Shown: piece after piece, positions 1 through 10,375 of the stretch
How the letters are laid out: each line of letters begins with the position of its first letter
Numbering within the stretch: the stretch's first letter is position 1
Assembly: GCF_932294415.1 (NCBI RefSeq)
Contig: NC_065536.1
Span: 55,925,854-55,989,853, forward strand
Source: Quercus robur
Lineage: Eukaryota > Streptophyta > Magnoliopsida > Fagales > Fagaceae
Direction of reading: 5' to 3'
DNA: 64,000 nucleotides
The notes under the pieces: model-generated
What the model was told of the DNA's origin: nothing
Databases searched by the model: none
The model's input: only the letters and a program-made list of their open reading frames with translations
Translations under genes and position numbers: made by a program

Positions 1-744
1 GACCCAACGATGAGGTTGGGCTCGCGCGTGATGGATCCCACACAATAAAATTTGTAGAGAGTGGGCTTGAAAGGCTAACGTTGGGTCACGGGGCGTTAGT
101 ACCGGCCGGACTTTAGATAAACCCAGACAAGAAAAGGCTTTAGTCTGGATATCCAAGCCCTATAACTTTATAAATTGAGGGATTGGGCCCCGCGGATCAT
201 GTCCGAGGAGCACTAATGTTTTTCTCCGGTTACCCGACGGTGGGTTTTCCGTGGTGGTGCGCATATATTGTTTGGGCATTCTCATTCCTGAAGTTTTTCC
301 CAGGAAGTGAGATGAGGATCCCCCCCCCCCCCCTTTACTTCGTTACCTAACGTTTTCTTTTATACTAGCCTACGTTCGTGGTCCCTCGTCCACGTGTAGG
401 GTCGACCTTTCCAGGACAGATATCTGTCCCATCAATCTAATCCCGAAATTGTGGGAGATGATCAATAAAGCCTAAGAATCCGGCTTTGTTAGGTGCAGTG
501 TCATATCAGTGAAGGGTATTAAGGACAACTTCCCCCAAGATATTTTCTGATCTTTCAAGTTAGCTTGTATTCCACTCTAATCCATGAGACTTTGGGTCTG
601 CCGAGGACTAAGCTGTCCTCGGCGGTATCTTCGGGCCACTTTGGGCTTCCTATTTTTGGACTTGGGCCCTGGCCTCCTTTAGTTTGGGGCCTGTGGACTC
701 CCCATAAGCGAGCGAGCCGGGCCCCTAAACTATTGGGCCCCACA
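1..744 (-). mobile_element. LTR of a retrotransposon, cut by the window edge
   Basis: The end GGGCCCCACA at 744 and the internal stretch about 'aatttgtagagagtgggctt' match, reversed, the LTR at 2293-3085 and, in the same direction, those at 34571 and 43672. The other end lies outside the window, so solo or full-length status is unknown. It carries no protein domain; the short open frames inside it are chance. Treat it as a fossil LTR, probably Ty3/gypsy-like. Confidence 0.7.
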
Positions 745-1837
745 ATTATAATATATATTATACAACTAATTGGTCAAATTTATGTAAATTTAGTTTTTTT
801 CATTGTACAAGTACTTTTCTTTTTTCCTTTTCCGATAATATTGATTAGAAAAAAATAGTAGTTTTAGTTAATTAAGTGAATAAACTTAAAAAGTTACTTA
901 ATTTTTATATAACATTAATTAATTCATTATATATATACATATATAAAATAAACTTTTTATTTTTATGATTATAATTAAACATGTGATTGTCCATTCTAAG
1001 AAAATTTGATTAAATTTACACGAAAAGTGTCACTAAATATTATGTTTTTACATTTTGCTATCATATTATTAGTAATAAACTTATTATATTTTTATTTATA
1101 TAATTTAAAATTTTATTAATTATATTATTTATGACGTTACCGGTTTGACCATTGGTCGAATCTTGGTCCGACCAAAAAACCAGTAACCAGTTTATTTTTC
1201 GGTTTTTTCATCATATTGGTTTATAAAACCATGAACCCCCCCACCCCCCCCCCCCCCCAAAAAAAAAAAAAACTTGAATGAAAATTTGGGAAAAAAAAAA
1301 TTATAATAAAACCACTAACAAGGCCAAAACCAAATGCCAAAATAGAAAAGCCAAGTACAAGATCAATCTCATCTTAGACTAAGATTATCACTACTCCAAC
1401 ACCAATACGATTACATTTTTAATTCAACAAATATTAAAAAAAAAAATCCTCAGTGCCTCGCAGATTCACAAGTCATTAAACAATTTAAACTAAAACTAAA
1501 TCAAACATAAAAGCTAAAAGGAAATAAGAAACTCACTTACTCTCCCCAACCATCACCGTCTATCCCTGTTTAGCAACACTAACAACAACCACAACTGAAC
1601 TCTACAAGCTTTATGTTGTAAAATTTTATGTATTTGCGTGTTTTTTGATTATTGTTGTTATTGTCAATATATAAAATTTTCTTTTTATTAAATTGTGTAA
1701 TTTATACTTCTTGAGGAATACCCTAGAAAAAATTTCTAGAGTTGCCACTGGTTACAAGACTCATTAAAAAGGTTATATGACTAAAAGTACATGTAAATTA
1801 TCGTTTTAATTGTTACATAGTGAGATTGAGAAAGTTA
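745..1837. other. AT-rich intergenic DNA, no gene seen
   Basis: No frame resembles a protein. There is a poly-C then poly-A run near 1236-1272. A 'ggtttgaccattggtcg' type sequence at about 1140-1215 looks like a worn DNA-transposon end, but no partner end was found. Confidence 0.5.
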
Positions 1838-2105
1838 TCTATACTAATATTTAAGAGGCTTCCCTTGTTTGGGATCCTTATTTTTTTGGTTCAAAAATGC
1901 CTCTACATCCCTATGTTTAAGTAGAGACAAAATTAAAAGACAATTTGGTAAAAATAAAACTCTAATTATTTTTAAATTATTTTATCCACTTATAAATTAG
2001 ATTCCCAAAATAAAAATTATATATATGAAATAAAAATACAAGTTATTTTTTTGTTTGTTTTTAAAAAGCCTCATCGCATGCGCAAAGCACGTGTGATGAG
2101 TCTAG
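1838..2105 (+). mobile_element. short non-autonomous Helitron
   Basis: It starts with TC (TCTATACTAATATTTAAG) directly after an A. It ends in CTAG directly before a T. A hairpin-capable segment, CTCATC...GATGAG with wobble pairs between, sits a few bases before the CTAG. This is the textbook Helitron plan: 5' TC, 3' hairpin, CTRR end, insertion between A and T, no target duplication. At 268 bp it has no coding capacity and depends on a partner helicase. Confidence 0.7.
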
Positions 2106-2292
2106 TTTCCTATTACATGATGTTCCTTATAAAATTTGGATATTTTAAAAGGGTTCTGTTAACAGATACCTTTATGACAATTGTTAATAAACTATTTATA
2201 AAAGTTTTAACATCACTTTTATAGGAAAATACAGTTAATTTTCTTATAAAATTTTTAAAAAAATATATCATAAACCAATGCCCTTAGACATC

Positions 2293-3085
2293 TGTGGGGC
2301 CCAATAATTTATGGGTCAGGTCCACTTGCTCGTGGGGAGGCCAAAGGCCCAAGCCAAGGAAGGCTACGACCCAAGCTCAATAACATAAAGCCCAAATGGC
2401 CCGGAGATGTTGCCGAGGACAGTTCAGTCCTCGGCAGACCCAAAATTCCACCGAGAAGAGGGGCAAAAACGGTATAGGACCAAACTGGAAAGAAGATCTA
2501 AAATATCTCGGGAAAGCTGCCCTTATTACCCTTCCCAGATAAGACTATGCATCCAGCAGAGCCGGATTCTTTGGCTTTATCAACCACCCTCAATGATTCT
2601 GGGATTAGACTGACAGGACAAATATCAGTCTTGGAAAGGTTGACCCTACACGTGGACGAAGGACAGCGAGCGTCGGCGAGTATAAAGAGAAAGTAAGTAA
2701 TCTGGATAAAGGGGGCTGGGAACAATGGAAAAAAGACCAGGGACTCCCATCCTACCTCCAGGAGAAAGACTCCATGGGTGAGAACCCCTTAACGGTGTAT
2801 GTGCACCACAAAAAAAAACCACCGCCGGATAACCGGAGGAAGACCTTAATGATCCTCGGACTAAGTCCGAGGAGTCCAACCCCTCAGGATGTGACGCTAT
2901 AGGGCTTAAGTGTTCAAATCTAACTCCTTTTTTCTACATAAATTCCTCTAAAAACAGGACCGGACCATCGCCCCGTGATCAAAGATAAGCCTTTCAAACC
3001 CACTCTCTACAAATCATATTGTGAGGGATCTTTCATGTACGAGCCCAACATCATTATTGGGCCGTTAAATAATCGTGTCCCTACA
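2293..3085 (+). mobile_element. solo LTR with 5-bp target duplication
   Basis: A TGTGGGG...CCCTACA block of 793 bp is flanked by ACATC on both sides (2288-2292 and 3086-3090). Its last 150 bp closely match the LTRs of the two-ended element at 28931-32985, which sets the orientation. An exact 19-bp palindrome (CCTCGGACTAAGTCCGAGG) lies at 2854-2872. One LTR with a clean target duplication means the internal part was lost by LTR-LTR recombination. Confidence 0.85.
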
Positions 3086-4091
3086 ACATCAATTAAGTTT
3101 TCCCATTTTAAAATGAACAAAAAAAGATGGGCATTATGACCTCTTTTTTTGTTTTGTTTTTTGTTTTTTGTTTTTTTGTATATAAATTATAAACGTTCAA
3201 AATTATTTGTAATGATTTCAACTATATTTTTTTCTCAAAAAAAAAGAAAAAGAAAAAAAGAAATGAACAAAATTTAGTTCCATGCATATTTTTGGAGCCT
3301 ATCTTTTTCCATTTAAAACTACCTTAAATATCTAATGCAAAATCTTGCCAAATGATAGAAATTATCTAAAAACACTTTATCTATTTATAGCATTTATTCT
3401 CTCTTTCTCTCTCTCTCCAAAAAAAAAAAAAAAAAAATTATAGCTTTTATTAATCTTTTACTGCTTTGGGAAAGAAATTATATACCTCCACTGTTCTCCC
3501 TTGTTTGACGATGAATATTCTATTGCAATGTTAAAAGAGAACCCTTAAATCTCATACTCAAATAATGTCCGTGGAAGTCATGAGAGTCTGTGTTGGGGGG
3601 GAGGGGGGGGGGGGTGAGGGGAAGAGTAATTCTCAAGTATTCTCAGAGCACAGAGAATGATGTTCTCTCCTCTCACATTCATAGTGGGGTCCACTAATAA
3701 ATTTATGGTGGATTCCACCATAAATGTGAGAGGAAGGAGTACAATTTCACTATATACTAGGAGTTTCTAAAAATTTCCTAAACAAAGAAAACTACTAGCC
3801 CAAAAGAAAAGAAACATAATACAATGCCGCACTTGCTCCTTCACAGTCATAAATCCCCTCTTTTTGTTCAGTGTTGCACTTCTCCAATGCGGAATGCTTC
3901 AAGCAATTGAATATGAGAAGGTCCATAAAATTAAGTAGCTCATGAATAAATTTGAACATAAGAAAATGAGTCAAGTTTGAACATAAAATCTTGTTAGGTG
4001 ATGAGCTCGAGCTAAGCTTGTGTTCGAAAAAAATTTAAATAAATAAGCTTAAACTTTTAATACCCGACTTATTAATAGCCCTTTTTTTTAA
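3086..4091. other. AT-rich spacer with simple repeats, no gene
   Basis: It holds T-rich and A-rich tracts, a CT run near 3400-3418 and a poly-G run at about 3595-3614. The only structured part is the MITE-like hairpin described separately. Confidence 0.5.
3645..3760. mobile_element. MITE-like hairpin
   Basis: 'cctctcacattcatagtgg' at about 3673 is followed by its near-perfect reverse complement at about 3714-3735 ('ccaccataaatgtgagagg'), and weaker pairing continues outward. The centre resembles the better-preserved MITE at 9919-10055 in having a GTGGG/TCC-rich middle. No target duplication was identified. Confidence 0.5.
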
Positions 4092-5013
4092 TTAAAAATA
4101 ATAGAAAGAAAGATAGAAAAATACTTTATTTAAAAAAAAAAACACTAAAATAGCTAATTAAAATTGAAATAAAATAAGTTAGTTAACAATAAAATTAACA
4201 CTAAAATTTTAGTTGCTTGCTCCACAAGCTTAGTTATAGCCCTTTTTTTTATTTGTAAAAAAAGATTAGAGAAAGAGATTATTTAAAAAAAACACTAAAA
4301 TAGCTGATTAAAACTAAAATAATAGTTAATTAACAACAAAATAGTTATAAAAAACTAAAATAAAACAAGTAAATTAACAATAAAATCAACACTAAAATAA
4401 TAGTTTCTTGCTACACACACTTTATTTCCCGCTCTGTACTATTTCTCACACTCACCCACACCCACGTCCACACCCAAGAACTTCCTCTAGGTCTCTCTCA
4501 CTCAGAACCGAAAAAATCTCTCTCACACCCATTTTAGAGATCACTCAAAATCTCTCATACTCACCAAACCACCATGTCTGTGAAGGAAATTCTATTGAAT
4601 TTGCCTTGGATTCTTCAAGCTCGGAGAATTGTTGTCGAAGATGGTAAGTTTTTTGATCATTCCTTCCTTTCTTTCCTTCTTTCTTTTTTCTTTTTGAAGT
4701 TTCTTTCTCTCTTTCTTTTTGTACTAAAATTATTATTATTATTATTTTATATGTTTTTGTCGTTTCAGTGATTCCCGCTAATACATCTCGTTAGGAACTA
4801 GACGAATATGCAGCTAGAATGGGTGCTTTCATGGGTAATTAAGTTATATGGGTTAGATTCTATTGGATTCTTTTAATTGGTTTTGTTTTGAGAAATGGTT
4901 TAATGGGTTTGTATTTGTCAGGGGAACAACAATGGTCTCGGGAGTTTTTTGATGCCGTGTGCAAGGACTTCAACTTGGCCGTAGGGAAATATCGGAAATA
5001 CTCCAAGGCTAAG
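4092..5013. repeat. left copy of a 0.92-kb direct duplication
   Basis: This block recurs at about 6339-7263, offset about 2247 bp, with very high similarity. The match covers the A-rich upstream region, the CT-rich leader, exons 1-2 and the start of exon 3 of the unknown gene. Similarity stops abruptly within exon 3. Confidence 0.8.
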
Positions 5014-5271
5014 AGGATTTTACGCCAAAATCGGAGAGCTTTTGCTACTATATTGCGAAGCCATTTGCGTCCTATATCAAGAATGTATTTGTTGAGAACA
5101 CGGATTGCAAGGACTAATTTCATTATTAGACCGGTCGGAGAGAGGATGGTGAGTGCAAGGGCTTCGTTTGCAAGATCGATGCAAAGACTTTTTCAGAGTG
5201 TTGTGGCTTTTCAACATTGTTATAATAATGGCGATGAGATATTCATCGAAATTTCCCCCCTGAGCCATTGA
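4574..5271 (+). pseudogene. unknown three-exon gene, copy A, with an in-frame stop
   Basis: I do not recognise this family. Exon 1 (4574-4643) starts MSVKEILLNLPWILQARRIV and ends at a GTAAGT donor. Exon 2 (about 4769-4834) follows TTTCAG. Exon 3 (from 4922) follows GTCAG and encodes a basic, Arg-rich segment rich in SRMYLLRTRIAR-type sequence, ending with stop at 5271. The exons join in one frame, giving about 160 residues. Exon 2 has an in-frame TAG after VIPANTSR, so the protein cannot be made as drawn unless splicing differs. No signal peptide or membrane segment was seen. The upstream 180 bp is CT- and CA-rich like a 5' leader. Part of a local duplication with 6821-7263. Confidence 0.5.
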
Positions 5272-5280
5272 GATGCATAT

Positions 5281-5930
5281 GCCAATTCACCTATTTTTTA
5301 ATAAAAGATAGACTTTGCCAGTTGGTCTCAGGGTAAAATTTTCCCTCCTTAAACTTTTGTTTGGATTTTCTTTTTCTGGGCATTTGTCAATAGTGTATAC
5401 TTTTGAATTATCTTTTCATTCTAGTTCTCTACTTTATTGCTTATTTAGTTTGCCACTTTGGATTGGTGGGTTGTTTTTTATTTTGGGTTTTGTTGTGTTT
5501 TAGGGGTTACCAAAGTTCTACGTTATAATAGTCTATTGTCATATACTTTATTGCAATAGTCTATTGTCATATACTTTATCACAATAGTGGGCAACAAAAT
5601 TTTTATGCCAATTCACCTATTTTTTAATGAAAGATAGGCTCTGCCAGTTGGTCTCAGGGTAAATTTTCCCTCCTTAAACTTTTTTTTGGATTTTCTTTTC
5701 CTGGGCATTTGTCAATAGTGTGTAATTTTGAATTATCTTCTCATTCCAGTTCTCTACTTTATTGCATATTTAGTTTGCCACTTTGGATTGGTGGGTTGTT
5801 TTTTTATTTTGGGTTTTGTTTTGTTGTGTTTTAGGGGGATACCAAAGTTCTACATTATAATAGTCTATTGTCATATACTTTATTGCAATAGTCTATTGTC
5901 ATATACTTTATCACAATAGTGGGCAACGAA
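5281..5930. repeat. tandem duplication, two units of about 325 bp
   Basis: 'gccaattcacctattttttaa' starts at 5281 and again at about 5608. The two units match along their whole length, including the 'tagtctattgtcatatac' end that is itself doubled inside each unit. The open frames within (such as 5315-5503) are products of T-rich sequence and not genes. Confidence 0.85.
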
Positions 5931-6345
5931 ATTTTTTTCGTTGCAATAGAGGTTTATTGCAACAATTTGAAGTTTATTTCAACAAAAACTCCCAAATGCA
6001 ATATTAGGAGATTTTGATGATTATATAATGGATGATGCGGGTCATGTGGCTGCTGACATGATGATAATGTTGTTTATAACGATCAATTGTATTGTTATGG
6101 TAACCTATCGCAACAAAAATTTTGTTGCAACAAATTGTAGCAATTGTATTTTTTTTTTGTTGCAATAAATTATTTTTAATAATAATAAAAATATTTATTG
6201 TAACGAAATTTTTGTTGTAACAATCTATTACCAATTGACTTTATCGCAATATTGGACAACATAATTTTTTTTTTGGTTGCAATGGAGGTTTATTGCAACA
6301 ATTTGAAGTTGATGGTGACAAAAAATTTCGTTGCAATAAGAGAAA
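5920..6345. repeat. cluster of TTGCAAC/GTTGCAA motifs
   Basis: Many short direct and inverted copies of 'gttgcaa', 'cgttgcaata' and 'aacgaaattt' are packed into about 400 bp, including a palindrome at about 5928-5947. This is the look of subterminal repeats of a plant CACTA- or MULE-type transposon. No ends or target duplication could be fixed, so the class is uncertain. Confidence 0.5.
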
Positions 6346-6820
6346 GAAAGATAGAGAAATACTTTATTTAAAAAAAAAAACACTAAAATAGCTAATTAAA
6401 ACTCAAATAAAATAAGTTAGTTAACAATAAAATTAACACTAAAATTTTAGTTGCTTGCTCCACAAGCTTAGTTATAGCCCTTTTTCTATTTAAAAAAAAA
6501 GGATTAGAGAAAGACTTTATTTTAAAAAAAAAAACACACTAAAATAGCTGATTGAAATTGAAATAACAGTTAATTAACAATAAAACAGTTATAAAAAAAA
6601 TGAAATAAAACAAGTTAATTAACAATAAAATTAACACTAAAAAATAATAGTTTCTTGCTCCACACGCTTTATTTCCCACTCTGTACTATTTCTCACACTT
6701 ACCCACACCCACGTCCACACCCAAGAACTTCCTCTGGGTCTCTCTCACTCAGAACCGAAAAAATCTCTCTCACACCCATTTCAGAGACCACTCAAAATCT
6801 CTCATACTCTTCACACCACC

Positions 6821-7263
6821 ATGTCTGTGAAGGAAATTCTATCGAATTTGCCTTGGATTCTTCAAGCTCGGAGAATTGTTGTGGGAGATGGTAAGTTTTT
6901 TGATCATTCCTTCCTTTCTTTCTTTCTTTCTTTTTTCTTTTTGAAGTTTCTTTCTCTCTTTCTTTTTGTACTAAAATTATTATTATTATTATTTTATATG
7001 TTGTTGTCGTTTCAGTGATTCTCGCTAATACATCTCGTTAGGAACTAGACGAATATGCAGCTAGAATGGGTGCTTTCATGGGTAATTAAGTTATATCGGG
7101 TTAGATTCTATTGGATTCTTTTAATTGGTTTTGTTTTGAGAAATGGTTTAATGGGTTTGTATTTGTCAGGGGAATAGCAATGGTCTCGGGAGTTTTTTGA
7201 TGCTGTGTGCAAGGACTTCAACTTGGTCGTAGGGAAATATCAGAAATACTCCAAGGCTAAGAG
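6821..7263 (+). pseudogene. unknown gene, copy B (3'-truncated)
   Basis: Near-identical to copy A: exon 1 at 6821-6890, exon 2 from 7016, exon 3 from about 7169. It shares the in-frame TAG of exon 2 and has a second stop early in exon 3 (CAA to TAG relative to copy A). Similarity to copy A ends at about 7263 and different sequence follows. The shared stop shows that the exon-2 lesion, or an unrecognised splicing pattern, predates the duplication. Confidence 0.6.
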
Positions 7264-7353
7264 TGGGTCGTATCTATGGTATTTAGATTCTATTGTGTTA
7301 GATTTTGATTGCTTTTGTTTTGAGAGATTATTTAATGGGTTTCTCTTTGTCAG

Positions 7354-7650
7354 GCCAACCAATATGGGCTCAAAGGATTTTTGAGGATCTGCATGATGAC
7401 TTGAACTTGGTAAGAAGGCAATTTCAGAGATCCTCCTAGGGAAATTTTTGCCACTATATTGCTAAGGCATCTGCATCGGTCTAGATCACAAATGCATTTA
7501 CTGAGAACTCGGATTGTATTGTCTAATTCCACCATCAAACCAGCTAGACAGAGAATTTTGAGGGCAAGGGCTTCATTTGCACGTTTGGTGGAAAGGATTA
7601 TTCTAAGTTGTGTGGCTTTTCAATCCATCTTAATAGTGACGATGATGTAG
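7354..7650 (+). pseudogene. unknown gene, diverged third copy of exon 3
   Basis: After a GTCAG acceptor the frame reads QPIWAQRIFEDLHDDLNL, matching the EQQWSREFFDAVCKDFNL of copy A. After a stop and a frame change it continues with HLHRSRSQMHLLRTRIVL and RILRARASFARL, matching the C-terminal part of copy A. It is a more distant paralogue with at least two lesions. Confidence 0.6.
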
Positions 7651-7828
7651 TCTTACAAATATTCTCGGACTAGTTGTCAGCTTTACACATTTTTTATAAA
7701 TTAAAACTAACATTAAAAATCCAAAAGCAAAAGAAGAGGAATAATAAAACCCCAGAATAAACCATTTTGATCTAACCCGAGTAAACAAACCCATTTCAGA
7801 ATCCACAATCTCTCTTATACTCACCACC

Positions 7829-7904
7829 ATGCAACCAATTATCCAACACATCCTATTGAATATGTCTTGGATCATTCAATCATGGAGAATTGCTGTTGGA
7901 AATG
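7829..7904 (+). pseudogene. unknown gene, diverged fourth copy of exon 1
   Basis: It begins MQPIIQHILLNMSWIIQS, aligning with MSVKEILLNLPWILQA of copies A and B. It ends at a GGTAGGT donor-like site followed by the same CT-rich intron start. No matching exons 2-3 follow within several kb, so it is an orphan exon. Confidence 0.55.
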
Positions 7905-7910
7905 GTAGGT

Positions 7911-9040
7911 CCTTCCTTTTTTTTTTCTTTCTTTTTCTTTTCACATGTAATTTCTTTCTCTCTCTTTCTTCTTTTTCCAATGTTGAAAGAAAAAAATTGA
8001 AAAATTTTCATTTTTATGGTATTTAGATTTTGTATTCATTTGCGGTGCATATTGTTATTAGTTTCCTCCAATACTTCAATAATTTTTGTTATTAGTTTCC
8101 TCCAATATTTTATTAATTTTCCTTACAAAACATTGTAATCTTCCATTATAGACAAAATAGAAAGACAATTTGAGCGGTGAAGTGATCTGATCATACTATA
8201 TGTATTTTATAATTTGAAAATTGCATGATTTATTGGCTGATACAAATAGTCAAGTTTCATGCCTACTTAAGAATGCAAATATCATTTCCAAAAAAAAGGT
8301 AAATATCCTTTAATTATTTTCTTTATATTCTTGATTGTGTGTTAATATATATATATTTTCTATGTTGGACTTCTTCCAACTATTGCAAAGTAACTAAATT
8401 TGAGTAAGAATACCGTATTTCAATAATTGTTTCCCATATACATCTTATAAACAATAAAATTTCATTATATATAAATAATTAATGCGCCACTTAATATAAA
8501 TAATTGAACAAAATAAATATAGTTATCCTATTAATGATCTCCAACAAAAATAGTTTCTTATATAAAATTCATAAAAAATAATCATATAAATTCCTCTAAT
8601 ATAAATAATGAATGCACAACTATAGATAATTAATATATACTTACTGTATGTATTGGCTAATACATTGAAATAATACTTTGATATAAATACAAACTTTGTT
8701 GAGTTGAAAGTCTAAATAAAGAAAATTTAAAAAAAAATGCAAAATTTGTTGAGGTGAAAGTCTAAATAAAGAAAATTTCAAAAAATGTGCCACATGGCTA
8801 TAGAGTATTATTTCGTTGGATTAGCTAATAGAGTAAATGAAATTATTTATATTTGTGCATTAATTATTTATATTAGAGGAATTGGATTCGGTCAATATGA
8901 GAGAGAGAGATCCAAAGTGACCACTATTCCAATTTCTATCTAACTTCGCTTACAACATGATTGGAATAACTTAACTAGAATTACAACCTATAGATAACAT
9001 TTTAATACCATGTATGAAATATAAATTCCCATATACAAGG
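7911..9040. other. AT-rich spacer with a short tandem repeat
   Basis: No coding signal. At about 8690-8782 a unit of about 53 bp ('tttgttgagttgaaagtcta...') is present twice. The rest is AT-rich, with two similar 'tattagaggaatt'/'attcctctaata' pieces at about 8592 and 8872. Confidence 0.5.
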
Positions 9041-9047
9041 TCCTCTA

Positions 9048-9250
9048 AGGGTCTGTTCGGGATTCGCTTATTTTGCTAAAATTGAAAATTTTTTATTGAA
9101 AGTATTGTAGATAAATGTAAAAGTTAACTGAAAGAGTATAGTGAGATTCATGAATAATACCAAAAAGTGCAGTGGGACCCATAAATAGTAGCAAATATAA
9201 GTTAAATAGTAAAATAAGCTGGCAAAAAATAAGCTATCCAAATAGACACT
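9048..9250. mobile_element. hAT-like MITE
   Basis: The left end AGGGTCTGTTCGGGATTCGC and the reverse complement of the right end, AGTGTCTATTTGGATAGC, are recognisably the same, and both continue into TTATTTT. The 'gggtctgttcgg / ccaaatagac' pair is typical of plant hAT-type MITEs. About 200 bp, non-coding, no clear 8-bp target duplication. Confidence 0.6.
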
Positions 9251-9909
9251 AAGAGGGTGTTTGCGTTTGGATATGATTCATTGGAATAAGAAAAGAATGA
9301 AAAGGAAGGAAAGCAGTGAGTTATTTCTAATTCGGAGTATTGGGCATGCGATGGACAAGGATATTAAGGAAATGACATGTTGGACAGTAACATCATATTG
9401 TAATAATCTTTCAATGCCTCTCATGTTAAGGGGATTGAGAAGAAAAAAGAAATTTTGTCATGAAATTGGTAGAATGCACTTGGTACAGTCTACTAACCAC
9501 ACAATTCAGCATATGAATCCCATGCCTATGCCTAGCTATATACTACTGCCCATTAATTTATTTTAACTGCAATAGAGCAGCAGCAAATGGAAACTAGGTT
9601 GAACAGAACACAAAATTGTGGCTTGGCTAGAAGATGCATGTCATGAAGAATACTAGAATGTGAAAGGATATCTTTCTAAACTTGTAAGCAAAAATCTCAA
9701 TGGCACAATCAATTTCACAAAAACTAGCAATCATTGAGGTTCAGACAACGCATCCGGGTGCTTTCAGAACTAAATGAAATGCAAAGGACCACAAAACCTA
9801 TAATAAGGTTAGATTATAACCTCTTGAAACATTCTCTATTAAATTCGTCTTCTTACACTAACCATGTTTTCCATCAAAGTATACGAAATTTAATTTGTCA
9901 CATTACCTA
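9251..9909. other. spacer, no supported gene
   Basis: An open frame of about 100 codons at 9261-9566 has no recognisable domain, no good start context and an amino-acid mix like random AT-rich DNA. I do not call it a gene. Confidence 0.4.
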
Positions 9910-9918
9910 GCGGTAGGG

Positions 9919-10055
9919 CGTAATACTTAGGTAGTCCTAGAGCAGTGCTCCGGGCTCTCACAAAGTGGGTGGGCCCTATGGTGGGACCCATGTGTGGGGC
10001 CCACCCACATTGTGAGAGCCTAGAGCATTGGTCTAGGACTATCTAAGTTTTTCCC
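9919..10055. mobile_element. MULE-type MITE with exact 9-bp target duplication
   Basis: A 137-bp element whose halves pair almost fully ('acttaggtagtcctagagca' against 'aacttagatagtcctagacc' read from the other end). It is flanked by GCGGTAGGG at 9910-9918 and 10056-10064. A 9-bp duplication with long inverted repeats is the Mutator-like signature. The middle is GTGGGCCC-rich, so the single strand folds into one long hairpin. Confidence 0.85.
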
Positions 10056-10375
10056 GCGGTAGGGAGCCTCATTGGGCCAAAGTGACCAAGTCTTTGTGAA
10101 TTTCCCTAGAACAAAAAGACACCAAAGCAAGTAATAGCTGAGATGCCATTGCAGAAAAGTCTACTAGCTCTTACTCTACATAGATTAATGACAAAACCTT
10201 CCCCAAAAGTCTATCACAATTCCGATGCATAATAAAAATCAATGATTTACTGATCCATCAATAAATGACAGAGATTGAAGAGGAATAAAAAATTGAAATT
10301 CAACAAAGATATCATCGATAAAAGACGTAATATCATATTCTCTGAATTACACACAACATTAGGAGCACAATAATT

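Noticed and set aside
9261-9566. 101-codon open frame as a small gene
   Set aside because: No known motif, no splice or promoter context, and composition like the AT-rich neighbourhood.
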